Part shown: positions 46,110 to 56,985 of the stretch, in pieces
How positions within the stretch are numbered: position 1 is the stretch's first letter
Layout of the letters: each line of letters starts with the position of its first letter
DNA from: Hydrangea macrophylla
Lineage: Eukaryota > Streptophyta > Magnoliopsida > Cornales > Hydrangeaceae
Direction of reading: 5' to 3'
Assembly: GCA_033977485.1 (NCBI GenBank)
Contig: CM066994.1
Location: forward strand, 12,836,001 to 12,900,000
Length of the DNA: 64,000 nt
Translations under genes and position numbers: made by a program
Notes under the pieces: generated by a model
Databases searched by the model: none
Told to the model about the DNA's origin: nothing
Seen by the model: only the letters and a program-made list of their open reading frames with translations

Positions 46110-46552
46110 GGGCACATTACTAATGGTAATTTACCGTTAGTAAAATTATTCGTAACGGTAATTTACCGTTAGAAATAGAGCGTGGTTAATAATTCTAACG
46201 GATTTTCTAACGGTAATTTTCCGTTAGGAAAATTATTTTTACTAACGGTAAATTACCGTTAGTAATATGTTTACTCACGGTAAATTACCGTTAGTAATTT
46301 ATTATTCCTAACGGAAATATTCCGTAAGTAATATTTATTCTAACGGTTTATTTTCTAACACTTTTATATACAAAAATACGAACGGTAAATTACCGTTAGT
46401 AATTTCATTACTAACGGTATGTAATATGACAGTTTCTAACACTTTTGAGACAATTATTAACGGATATAAACCGTTAGTAATTTTATTACTAACGGTTTAT
46501 TTTCTAACACATGTGTAAGAATACTAACGGAAATTATCCGTTAGTAATTATT
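46110..46552. repeat. Left subterminal palindromes of the CACTA element
   Basis: More than a dozen variants of 'aacggtaatttaccgtta', 'aacggaaatattccgt' and similar are packed with 10-30 bp gaps. CACTA transposases bind subterminal repeats of this kind. Confidence 0.85.
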
Positions 46553-46877
46553 TTAAATATGAAAAACATAAATACTAAAATATGCTCCCAAATTTTATTT
46601 GCACCTAATTTCCATCACAGCCACATCACATTTACTATAAACATATATAATAAGCTCAAATCCAAACCATAATAAATACAAGCTCAATCTATATTAAATA
46701 CAAAAAATATAATCCAAAATAGGCATAATTATCCTTAAATACAAACTGTTTCTAAGTCCAAACCAAAACTAACAAACCATGTCTGAAATTGAAAGAGTAA
46801 ATCCATCCAAAACTAAACTAAACCGACAAATAAACCATGTCTGAAATTTAAAGTCAGAGAAAATAAGACAAACATAG

Positions 46878-47041
46878 TCAACAAATCTTTAACCAACACT
46901 CAAGCCAAATCACAAATTCCCCTTGGACAAAGCCTGCCAATGTATTGTGTCCCCCTTGAGGATCCCACAAACGAGCATCGGGCTCTACCTTGCTGTGTGT
47001 AGTTGTTGCTCCAATTGAAGCTTGCATAGGTCTTGGCTTCA
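46878..47041 (-). pseudogene. Exon-like fragment 'last exon', unidentified
   Basis: A minus-strand frame of 54 codons from an acceptor-like 'gtagatag' to TGA. The peptide has coding-like composition, with 'VEPDARLWDPQGGHNT' and 'FVQGEFVIWL'. I do not recognise the family. It could be the end of a transposon protein or of a captured gene. Confidence 0.3.
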
Positions 47042-47052
47042 CTATCTACATG

Positions 47053-47678
47053 GAATTCCAACTATATTGTTATACATCAAATACATCAAAATTAAAAGTA
47101 TACAAATCATCCCCATAATCAAGTAAACTTTATGTATAAATAACCATATCACATTGATTCTTCAGCAAAAAAAAAAAAAAAAACTACATCACATTGACAT
47201 AGAGAACCAAAGCTATATAAACTTTGGAGTCATATTATAAAGTGCCCAACAAAGATCTGTTGGGAGGATAAAGAGATCAAAATTATGTGTGACATTATGT
47301 AGCAGGGTAGATATAACCATTCAGTGGTCAACATTTCGTGTATTGCTATATCGTACTCTACACTTCCCCTTCCATGCAATCTCTTAGCTATTGCCTATTA
47401 TTATTTGTCCTTACTGATAGTTAGCGTTGTTCATAATAGCACTAGTAAATTTCTAGCTCACGACCTTTGTATTAATGATTGTAAGATTATTGCAAATTTA
47501 ACCGGTGATTTCTTATATAAAGAAACAGATCAATAACAAAATATTAAGCGAGGATAGAGGGGGGGACCACATTGAAAAGACATGATAACTATTGCAAAGT
47601 AGCTTAAACAGTCTTGAATGCAATATTTAGATAGCAAAAATTAAGATTACTAAAAAAGAAGAAGTAGAAATCCCTCAC
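47053..47678. other. CACTA interior, nothing recognised
   Basis: AT-rich, with a poly-A tract at 47167-47183. No supported coding or structural feature. Confidence 0.4.
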
Positions 47679-47777
47679 CAATTCCTGACGAAGTTTGTTA
47701 CTTTGTTGAATCGCATAGGCTTTTTTCATCGGTCAACTTTGAAATAAGAGCTTCGGTTCCAAACGCAACATAATACT
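47679..47777 (-). pseudogene. Fragment resembling the VAP27 coiled coil, frameshifted
   Basis: Minus strand, bounded by 'ttcttag' and 'gaattg|gtgagg'. One frame reads 'TEALISKLTDEKS', then the next frame reads 'AYAIQQSNKLRQEL'. Together they resemble the coiled coil before the membrane anchor of plant VAP27 proteins, joined across a one-base slip in an A-run. The neighbouring fragment at 47822 is only 44 bases away, too short for a normal plant intron, which suggests a chimeric junction. Identification is from memory of the family and is tentative. Confidence 0.4.
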
Positions 47778-47821
47778 CTAAGAAAGAACAATAGGTTCTT
47801 GTTTCAAAATTAAGAAATTAC

Positions 47822-47952
47822 CTCAAATATGGTATTGAAACGCTCTGCCAAATTGGGAAGCTTAAGAGCAGTTACAAGCTTTATTGCAGCTTTAATTGAT
47901 TTTTCAAGGCACAGAAGCTTCACAAGTTCAGTAGCCCTCACAAGCTTGTCAC
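47822..47952 (-). pseudogene. Captured exon resembling the C-terminal part of Ctf4/WDHD1 (AND-1)
   Basis: Minus strand, 'tatttcag|gt' to 'tttgag|gtaatt', 131 nt, open throughout. It contains 'DKLVRATELVKLL' and 'AIKLVTALKLPNLAERF', which I match to the helical C-terminal region of the plant replication-fork protein Ctf4/WDHD1. One exon alone inside a transposon points to gene capture, not a working gene. Confidence 0.5.
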
Positions 47953-49302
47953 CTGAAATAACCATCACAGGATCATTGCAATTGACTAATTGGCTTCAAC
48001 CATTCAACACAAATGAACAAGAAAAGAGACTGGTGAAACTCAAGACAAAATACAAATTCTTGAAACTAGTTTCAATTGGTCCTTTTGTCATAGATTTGAT
48101 TCTTTAGCTAATAAGGCACCCAAGACTCTATCCAAAGCAAAACTAGAAATATTAGATACAGAAAGACATACCACATAGAGGGAGGTAGGACGTGATAGTT
48201 ATACCAGAGGGTGCGACTTCGAGACGCAGAGATCTAATGTAGTAGCCAACTCTTATGGCTGGGGTACCTCGAGTTTATGATAGAATTCACGAAGGCATGG
48301 AAAAAATCTCTAGACTTATGTCTAACAAGATACTTTTATATCAATTTTCTGATCTAATATGGTTGGTGCACATTCCATATAATGTGTCCTAGTTCTATTT
48401 CTATTTTTTTTTTCATTTAATTTTCTGCAGATTGGAAAGCATACTTTTCAGTAATTCTTGGAAGTGACCAGGTCAAATCAGGGAAACCTTCCCCAGATAT
48501 GTAAGTGGCTAGTTTCTATTATAAGCAATTCCAAAACAACTAAAGTTGGGTAGATTTTTCTTGGACATGGACATGGACATATATTACACTGCGGAATTAT
48601 TCTTCTCTTTTATTCTTTTCCTTGCTGGTACAATTAAGTCTGAAGATGCAAATCCACACAAGCCCCCTTGGGAATTCTCTCTTATGGTCTTATCAATGGA
48701 AAACGTAGTTTCCAATGCCATGGAGCTATGTAAACACTAGTCAGGTGACTCGACGTATTTGGGCTTGATATGCCCTAGGTTTTGTACTCAAGTCTCTTTC
48801 TCGATATAGAAAATTCACTCATACGTTTAAATACCAGGGGAAGGTCATGTGCAAGGCACGTTCCCGTCGGAGAATATTTGTAATAAAAGATAATAGAAAA
48901 AAAATTAATCAGTAGAATTGAGTTCAAATGAAATGTCAAAATACTCTTCAAAAATTGGAGAAGAAAGTAAAAATTGAGGCTTAATTCGGTAAAACCTAGC
49001 TACAAAGGAGAAGTAAAATAATTTGCCTAGGGTTTGTCGGCATAGTGACTTGCAAAAATGATCTCAGCTATATGTATAGAGTTAACAGCTTAATGCGACA
49101 ATGCATATGTATAGAGTTAACACCACTCTTCTCTCTCTAATCTCAGCTATATTTAGGGGCTGAAAAATACATCAAATCTCCAACTACCCATCACACATTT
49201 TGACAGCCACAAACAACAATAAAAACATATCAAAAACTTCTTTATTCTATTCAGGACACCCTGTTATAGCCCACTTAAATTTCACACCCTTTAACTAAAT
49301 GT

Positions 49303-49352
49303 GTGTGTGTGTGTGGGGGGGGGGGGGAGGGGGGGGGGAGGGGAGGAGGAGA
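49303..49352 (+). repeat. (GT)n and G-run tract in the CACTA element
   Basis: GT repeats run into runs of 13 and 10 Gs separated by single As, then GGA-rich sequence. It could form G-quadruplexes. Frames through it are artefacts. Confidence 0.8.
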
Positions 49353-50248
49353 TAGAGAGATTAAGGCACCTCTTCAATGCAACAAGGCTGATGACTTTAA
49401 ACATCCAATCTGTCAGCTCCAAGAAAGACACATATAGAGACATAAAAAAAAGGATGTTAGTCACCAACAATAAACAAATCTATATCCAAACACTTGTAAT
49501 ACTTTATAAAAATAAATAAATAAAAATGTATCTAACCAAATATGCATAGACAAAGAGCCTTGGGTGTTTCCTTTTAATTCATTGAATCTGTGAATCACCA
49601 TGTATCATTAAATATGTATCATGCTAGACATGTTTTAAGATGGTTGTGAAAAATTACCCAAAAAATTAAAGATGGTTTAAGATAGCAGCACATTGGGTTT
49701 GTCTTGTTTTCAAAGATACTTGTCAGTGAAGATAAAGAAAAAAAAAAAAGGGATACATCTCCAGGTTGCAGCACATGGTCAGACAATTAGTTGCTTTTGT
49801 TCAAACCTGCAACAAACAAAGCTAAAAAAAAATTAAGACTTGAAAAACAAAGCCTTCCTAGCAAAAAAAAAAGAAAAGAAAAGAAAAGAGAGATTTCTAT
49901 ATTTTGACCTTACCTAAAGGTAGGTTAGTGATTACCCTATTATTTGTATATAGCCAATCTAAATTTTGGTATGGTACCTAGAGAAACTAGAGAAAGAAGA
50001 GGGATGAGAATATGTCCCTAATTCAAGAACTAGACAGTGAAGAGATCGAAGGGTCAGATCTGGTTTCCTTTCCAAGAATTAAGGAAGAGAGAGATACAAA
50101 TTTTGGTTTCACCTTGCCACCTGCAATAATCTACACAAATATATAGTGTATAAGGTTAATGATAAAGATACAACATTAACCTCCATTTATCAGCAAAACG
50201 ATGACTAAAACAGACCTAACATCTGAGGATATATTAAAAATTTTATAC

Positions 50249-50450
50249 CTGAGGATTATAGCGTTGAACACCATTTTCTGACAGGAAATTGTCCAGTACA
50301 TCAGTGTGGGTATCTATATGTCCATAGTAAACATGTTCTTGTATTCTGGGAAGCTCATCATTCATAGCATTTAAAAGAGCCTCCCAATGATAGACGGTCC
50401 AAAATACATCAATAGTGATTTTCCGTAATATAGATGAAAAGACGTATCAT
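50249..50450 (-). pseudogene. Captured exon, family not identified
   Basis: Minus strand between 'ttttgcag|' and 'cctcag|gtataa'. An open frame gives '[20 protein letters not shown]', then '[20 protein letters not shown]' and 'QRYNPQ', clearly protein-like in composition. A TGA falls in that frame right after the acceptor, so the exon is either broken or starts a little further in. I cannot name the source gene with confidence. Confidence 0.4.
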
Positions 50451-52539
50451 CTGCAAAACAACCGTTAAAAATTTTCATTAACATCAGATTGACTGTAGCA
50501 CAAATACTCGAGTGGCTGCCAATTGTTTTTAGATAGTGATATAGGTAGAGCAGTGCAGTGCCTCTAGACATGACAAAAATATTAATAAATAAATACTGGT
50601 TTCAAAATAACAATCAAGGAAACACCCTTTCAATTGGGTCAATAATTGAATCAGAATGATGAATCCAAAAAAAATGTGAATATGTTGTATTACTAACTTT
50701 TCTATATTTTTAATGACAGTTATTAATTTTTAAGGTGACATTCTCTGCAAAAGTATATATATATTCCACAATATGTGCTCCCAAAGTTCCCTAATAGTTG
50801 CTGAATATAGTACAACATATTTGAGCCTAACCTCTAATCACTAAAACATATTTTTGACTAAAACCTGTTCAAAGAAAACATGACATAAATAGTTGCCGGC
50901 CTCAAAAGCATGATAAATAATTAAGAAATGCCATCTATAGTTCACATTACTCATGATGAGACTAATGAATTCATTACTCATTGTTCACGAACAATAAATT
51001 CACAAATAATCCGAGAAGTTAGTGTCAAAAGGAGCAAAATATAGGCTTTCATGAAAACCTAGAACTATTTGGGACTATGGTGTGGACTATTCACATTTTT
51101 TTGGGGAAACTTCAACAAAATGACAAATTTCTATTGCATAAAACCTTCATGGTATTAACTATAGTTGTAACGGTGTGCTTTTAGGTTGAGGACTAAGCAA
51201 GAAACATTATGAGGTTATGACTAAGGAAAAACTTTTTGCCAAACACGACTGTAAAAGGTGGTTCTCTCGTGTCAGTGCCTTCCACAACGGAAATTCAATC
51301 TCAGGCACGGGCTCCATGTGGAGGTGCACTTGTTTTCAATGGTTGGGCTATGGTGAGTTTGGTTGGGTTGTCTTTGGTTCAGTGCTTACCATGTAAAATT
51401 ACTTTTTCAAAAGCAATTAACTGGAAGAACATAATCCAAACCATCACAATTAAAAATCAAAAGTAGAAAGAAGAAACCTAGAAAAAGCAATGCACTATCC
51501 AACATATAGCAATAATACCCAACTCAGTAAGATCTAGCAGGAGGGAAATGGTTTAAAAACATATAGGAAAACAAAAAGAAATATTATTTTGCTCACAAAG
51601 AGAAATACGTAATGGGCAAACGACATGCAAAGCCAAAAAATCTATTGAAGTACATGAAAAAATAAATTAATTAAATTTGACAACCTTTGAACATAGAGTT
51701 TTGTTTTTCCTTTGTGAACCTAATGTTAGATCAACATATTTCAAACAGCAAAGCAACATTGTTGGTTAATAAGCAACTAATGATTTATTAATATAAGTCA
51801 ATTATCTTAGGCTATTTTTCTTTTTCTTCTTCTTCTTCTTCTTCTTCTTTTTTTCTATTGAACATCAAGTAAAAATTTCATTAAAAGAAAACCAAGATTG
51901 TAATATTACATCAAATCCTCCAGTAGCCAAGAACACCCGAGCTTTCCTATCAACATGGAAAAGCTTAAAAAAATAGAAACATCCAGAACTCTCACAGTCA
52001 TATTCTCAAACATGTAGAATGTATGTACATGATCAAAATTTAAAAGCTAAATGACACACAACTGGTCATCACAGAGATCAAAATTTAACTTGGTTTTGTA
52101 AGCAGCATTTGAAGCACATATGTTTTTTTCTTAGAGAGCAAATATTTTCTTTCTTTTTTCAAAGAATCAACATCCCAAGAGATTGATCAAAGTTTTATTT
52201 CACATCTCTCTTACACTTCCAAATTAATAATCAGACAAAATTACATATGCTTACCTCTTTTTGATGTGGCCACATCCAAGTACACACATAGAAGGCAGAG
52301 CTTAACTTCCATCCTCATATATATATATACACACATATATATACACCGGCTTGAGGAAAATGTCAAGAAATATGAATGAAGTTTATAAAAAGAAAAAATC
52401 TGAGTTGCAATAAGAGGTATAACTAAAATGAACTCAAAAGGTCAAGATAGAAGCTCTAAGCTCAAGGAGAAAAGGGTTTGAACGAGAAGCAAATCGGGGA
52501 GGGGGGACAAAATAAATAGTTTAAGTTGGAAGATATACC

Positions 52540-52909
52540 TGGAAGAAGCTCTGATTAAAACCCTAAATCAGAGTTGAAACCTTGATTCGCGAGAAACAAA
52601 TATTCCTGTCAGAAACAAATACCATGTAAATCTATCTAATCATAGAGTTGAAACAAATACCAAATCACAGAGTTGCAACCCTAAATCAGTGAGATCTAAA
52701 TCCATCTCTATAAGGGCAAAAAGGAGAAAGGGAAAAGGGAGCACAATCTTACCATGTGAGTAGCGATCGGAAGATGGGTGAGAAGTGGAGGAGGCGTTTC
52801 AATATTGTGGGAAGGAAAGAAGCAGTGAAATGTTGGGAGAGAGGAGATGAGACGATGGATCAGTTTGTGGTGTGCGAGAGAGCTTGGGTGTGTGTGTGTT
52901 TGAGAGAGA

Positions 52910-52948
<39 letters not shown>

Positions 52949-53140
52949 TGGTGGTGGAGGGGGGTTCTGGTAGTGGATGGTGGCGGGCTGGTGGTGGGTA
53001 AGACTTGAGAGAGATAGAGCTGAGAGAGTTAGAGAGAGAGAGAGCTCAAACGAGAAGCAGAGAGGTGGAGGGAGTTTTAGGAAAATGTTTAGGGGGAAAA
53101 ATGTTGGGGGGAAAATTTTGAGAAAATAAATTACCACCAC
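52540..53140 (-). promoter_or_regulatory. CT-rich leader-like region at the CACTA right side
   Basis: On the minus strand, CT repeats (52906-52946) and 'accctaaatc'-type motifs resemble a plant gene's 5' leader. The fragments further left read in the same direction, so this may be the captured promoter end of a chimeric transcript. Inference only. Confidence 0.3.
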
Positions 53141-53191
53141 ATTTTTAGCTTAGGGGTTTTATTTACAAAACTGCCACCGTAATTCATTTTT

Positions 53192-53325
53192 TTGAAAAGT
53201 TTTCATTATTACTAACACAATTTACATATTTCTAACGGAAATTTAATGTTACAAATTTGTAACGGTAAATTACCGTTAGAAAACCAAAATCCTCTATGTT
53301 AGAAATTTGGCTGAATGGTGTAGTG
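53192..53325. repeat. Right subterminal repeats and terminus of the CACTA element
   Basis: Contains 'ctaacggaaatttaatg' and 'taacggtaaattaccgtta', then the terminal 'ggctgaatggtgtagtg'. Far fewer copies than on the left side. Confidence 0.75.
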
Positions 53326-53647
53326 CACATACCTTTAATTATATGACTGGAACCACCACATCAGTGGTGGCTCTAAACCACACAATAATATCACTCTTTC
53401 TATATATACATAATCATATATATACTTGACCTACAATCTCATTTTCATATCCACAAGTACTTAACTCAAATGTGCTTTCTCACTCTCCTTGGTACTATTA
53501 TTTGCTAGAAGGAAAGGCAGCTATAGGAGAGACTGACATGCTTCAAACCATGCAACAAAACGCGCTTCATTTAGCTGCAAAAGCACTTGATTTCTCTGAT
53601 GTCACTGAGGCCACTGAGATTGCCCGCTTCATTAAGAAGGTATATTA

Positions 53648-53770
53648 GCTAACTTACAACATAGGAGACAACTTTTAGCGACGAAAAATTTCGTCACTAA
53701 AACCTTGTTTTTCGTCGCTAAAATGACTGTTGTATGTCGCTAACTTGCAACCATCATGTTGTAAGTTAGC
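53648..53770. mobile_element. MITE (ctaacttacaac family), copy 2
   Basis: Ends 'gctaacttacaacat' and 'atgttgtaagttagc' are perfect inverted repeats. The inside carries 'gcgacgaaaaatttcgtc' and its relatives. It lies eight bases into the LC8 pseudogene intron. Confidence 0.65.
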
Positions 53771-54472
53771 AGCCCCCATTATATATTTATATAGATAGTG
53801 TATATAGATGTATATACACACATACACTCTTATCTGAATGTGGGGTGAATTTCAATATCGATAACTATATAAGTACATATTCATTAGGTTCTTGACAAAC
53901 GGTCATTGTTTCTAAAATTACACTTACCTCCCCTATTTATCTCTTGTTATTAGAAATTTAAGGTGGATGGCATTATCTTTTATCTTTTCAAAATGACATG
54001 TTTACCCTTTATGCAACTACTAAAATAATTTCTAATAAAAAATAAATAAAAGTATTCAATATTGGGAATATATAAAATTGAAATTGATTATCAAGGAAGG
54101 TCAGTATAATTTCGAAAATAAGAGGAAGTTTATCTGCAATTGTCAAGAAATTCAGGGGAAATTAATGTAATTTATCCCATGTATTTTATTATATAGAAGT
54201 TTGGTGAAACAAATACCCCACATTTGATTATTTGAGTTTAAAGGACAATTCGTTCCTAGTTTTGTTTAAAAATCTCTAATTAGTTTAACTTAACCAATTC
54301 AAATCTTAATATTACAAATTTCACATAAGTAGTTATGTGAAATTTAATTAAAAAGATTATAAGGTTTTCTGGTGATGGACCATTACATAAAAATTTAAAA
54401 AATTAAAAAAAAAATTAAAAATTTGGACCCAAACCAAAATTGTCTATTTATAGACCTTTTGACTAAAATTCC

Positions 54473-54495
54473 TTATATATATATATATATATTAG

Positions 54496-54528
<33 letters not shown>

Positions 54529-54531
54529 CAC
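54473..54531. repeat. (TA)n/(CA)n microsatellite
   Basis: TA dinucleotides, a short CA run, then TA again, just before LC8 exon 2. Confidence 0.8.
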
Positions 54532-54811
54532 ACGAATGTGAATTGCTTATTAACTTTGGGGTTGGTGTTAACATGTTACAGGAATTTGATAGGACATATG
54601 GACCAGGATGTGAGGATGGCAATGTATAGTAGGGACAGATTTTGGTTCCTTTGTGACTCATTGCTATATTGCTATGGCTCTTTCATCTATTTTTGCATTG
54701 GTAGCCTTGCAATTTTGCTCTTTAGGGGCTCATCAGTTTCAGAAGCAGAGGCAAACCAAGTTTCAGCCTTAGAAACAGACTGTTTCAAACAGTGAAAGCA
54801 TGAAACTCCTT

Positions 54812-54839
<28 letters not shown>
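54812..54839 (+). repeat. Poly-C tract (28 Cs)
   Basis: Uninterrupted C-run 16 bases after the LC8 pseudogene's stop. Long homopolymers of C are rare in plant DNA, and the length may be uncertain. Confidence 0.85.
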
Positions 54840-54842
<3 letters not shown>

Positions 54843-56017
54843 CTTGTTTCTTGCTTTATTTGTACCCCGGTTTAGGAATGAAATTTCCTAATTAAATTTC
54901 AAAATAACCAAATGATCAGATCTCTTGTCAATGAGTTAATTTCTCTGTTTTCATTTGCTTGTTTCTGGGTTTTCTCTTGGGAACTTTGTAACCCACCAGA
55001 GTGTTGGGAATATGCCCTCAAACCAGTTAGTTGGACAATGGAATATCATAATGCATTTATGCATGTTAGTTCATGAGATGAATATTAGACTGGAATCCTT
55101 AAACAACATTGTATGTGGTTCATTTGTGTATGTGATTACACATGTGAGATATGAATCACAAATCCTTGTTGTTTCAAATAAGTCACAGTGGATGATAAGT
55201 CTGGATAACTTATCAGGTATACACTGTAGCATGATTAACGTCTACGGGGTAGAATGATGAATCTCATTCATAAGAGTCTTTGACTCTTGGTTAATATGCT
55301 AGTGCACTCGGTGCATTGACGGACCTGAGTTAAACCTATTGACACCTAAACGCTGTCACCGTCAATAGGAACTCAAAACTTGTATAGGGATACATGTCCT
55401 TAATCCTGAGACAGTTATGGACGCAAGTTGTATGCTTGGTTGCTTTGACTTACCAATCAGTGAGGTCTTGCAAGATCAACACCTGGGTATCTTGGGTAAA
55501 TCAAGTATGCAACGTTGGGAACATATATTGTCAAGATGGAATTCTACCTTCTTCAATAAAACGAAGAGTAAGTATTCCCTCGAGAATGTCACTAGGAGTG
55601 ATTACTGAGAGCTGGCCAGCCTTGTCAACAAAGTGTTGTTGTTGACATGTTTAGTAATCCAAGCGTAGTGAATGATACTTGAGGAATATAAGATGTACTA
55701 TCTATTGGGTCGACAGTATCTTAAGATATACATCCCAATGATAGATACGAATACTGCCTGGTAGAGGGACATCCGTATCATATTATACAAGTCTAGCAAT
55801 CACTTATGTATGTGTGATTATGTTCTTATGCACTGGAGTGCAATTATCATTTTATAGTGGCATTAATGATAATTGATTAATTATTGATTCCTTAGTCAAG
55901 AGTACTGACTAGATGGAATAATAATTAATCGGAGCCAGTAATTAAGAACCTAGGAGGTCCCACTCTTAGCTCCGCCAGAATGCTTGGAAAGGCAAATGAG
56001 AATGTTGTCAAGACTGG

Positions 56018-56129
56018 TTCGATCGATCGAAGTTGTTTCGATCGATTGAAGTCTAGACAGGTTCGATCGATCGAACAAGGTTCGATCGATCGACAGTTCG
56101 ATCGATCGAAGTCACTTCGATCGATTGAA
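56018..56129. repeat. TTCGATCGATCGAA array in the LTR promoter
   Basis: Sites start at 56018, 56037, 56062, 56081, 56097 and 56116, that is three pairs each 19 bp apart, with pairs 44 and 35 bp apart. The last site ends 21 bases before the TATA box. The same array is in the 3' LTR at 62524-62635. Confidence 0.92.
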
Positions 56130-56150
56130 AGTAAGGTCGGTTCTGGGAAT

Positions 56151-56160
56151 CTATAAATAG
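56151..56160 (+). promoter_or_regulatory. TATA box of the Copia-type LTR
   Basis: 'ctataaatag' is a consensus plant TATA box and sits directly after the palindrome array. The corresponding copy in the 3' LTR is at 62657-62666. Confidence 0.75.
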
Positions 56161-56517
56161 GGCAGCTTCGTCCAGAAATCAGGGTTCATCATTTTTAACG
56201 TACCAGTTGTTGCAGAACCTGTTTAGAGTTCCCAAACCTTCCATATTCTCACTATTAGGGTTCCCACCAACCCTAGCCACTCTGGGAGCATTCGAGGAGA
56301 CATAAGGGTGAAGATTTCCTAGAGGTTGCTGCTGCACACACAAGGAGAAGGACAAAAATCAGAATTGGGTTCAAGACCTAAGGTATAGAATCTTCTCCAT
56401 CTTGTTATGCGCATCTATAGAGTTAATAAGTAGTAGATCCAAGGCTACCAATAAAAGTTTTGAACTTTGTTTTCCGCTGCGCGTTTAGATTTAATTTTAA
56501 ACCTGTTTTTCTCACAA

Positions 56518-56530
56518 TTGGTATCAGAGC
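56518..56530 (+). other. tRNA-Met(i) primer binding site
   Basis: 'tggtatcagagcc' starts two to three bases after the 5' LTR end and matches the standard initiator-tRNA primer site. Confidence 0.92.
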
Positions 56531-56686
56531 CAGGCTTGTTTGGATCTATAGATGCGTTTTGGAACACTAGTTTTGATTTGCATGTTGATTTTAGGACTGT
56601 TTTCAAAACTGCATCGTCACAGATCCGTTTCTGCAGTGTTTATGCAGCAGAATACAAATCTGTGATTGCATTGGATGCAAGGTGGG

Positions 56687-56985
56687 TTCGATCGATCGAA
56701 GTAGTCTCGATCGATCGAACATCATCTGTTCTCAAGCGATCGAACTAGTTTCGATCGATCGAACTTTGGTTCTGTTCGATCGATCGAATGTTGGTCGATC
56801 GATCGAGACTGCTCTTTTGTCCAGGTTTTCAGTTTACAGATTTAAAGGTTTTAAAAATATTTACTTTAAAATTTTATTTATGCTATAAGTTTTTCAAAAC
56901 ATTCTGTGAAACTGAAAGTTCAATCAATTGAACTATGTTCAATCGATCGAAGGTTCAATCGATCTAACTTTTTCGATCGATCGAA
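56687..56985. repeat. ATCGAT arrays in the Copia leader
   Basis: Sites start at 56687, 56706, 56731, 56750, 56775 and 56794, with gaps exactly 19, 25, 19, 25, 19. A looser group follows at 56919, 56938, 56954 and 56972. They lie between primer site and gag, outside the LTR. Frames across them merely translate the repeat. Confidence 0.9.

Larger units (their letters stand above)
46097..53325 (-). mobile_element. CACTA (CMC) transposon carrying gene fragments, non-autonomous
   Basis: Left end 'cactacaccaaaagggc' and right end '...atggtgtagtg' are CACTA-type terminal inverted repeats. The 3-bp sequence CAC flanks both sides (46094-46096 and 53326-53328). Subterminal arrays of TAACGGTAATTTACCGTTA palindromes lie at both ends. 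Over its 7.2 kb I recognise no transposase (TNPD/TNP2) frame. Instead there are exon-like fragments with splice borders, all on the minus strand, preceded by a GA-rich leader-like stretch at 52540-53140. Strand is given for these fragments. Confidence 0.88.
53502..54795 (+). pseudogene. LC8-type dynein light chain pseudogene, 2 exons
   Basis: Exon 1 (53502-53639) encodes 'KAAIGETDMLQTMQQ' and 'ALDFSDVTEATEIARFIKK', and exon 2 (54582-54795) starts 'EFDRTYGPG'. Both match LC8 dynein light chains, the ~90-residue dimeric hubs that bind short peptide motifs. The expected start codon is TTG. In exon 2 the frame is broken by three small insertions: an 8-base stretch after 'ccaggatg' (54605-54615), an extra base near 54630, and an 8-base duplication of 'attgctat' (54662-54675). 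The C-terminal 'YGSFIYFCIGSLAILLF' block survives in another frame. A MITE sits in the intron right after the donor, and the CACTA element inserted 177 bases upstream of exon 1. Confidence 0.85.
55002..56516 (+). repeat. 5' LTR of the Copia-type element
   Basis: Starts 'tgttgggaatatgccc', ends 'gtttttctcaca'. A TATA box is at 56151, with a palindrome array just before it. Confidence 0.95.

Noticed and set aside
47829..48107. Plus-strand 92-residue frame in the CACTA element
   Set aside because: It is the antisense of the Ctf4-like exon on the minus strand; splice borders and family resemblance support the minus strand.
52756..53140. Frames with long Ser-Leu or Arg-Glu repeats
   Set aside because: Translation of a (GA)n/(CT)n microsatellite. 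The same applies to frames around 16641-16928, 34225-34547 and 4438-4665.
55394..55645. Identical 83-residue frames at 55394 and 61900
   Set aside because: They lie in the U3 part of both LTRs and match only because the LTRs are copies; no known protein resemblance.
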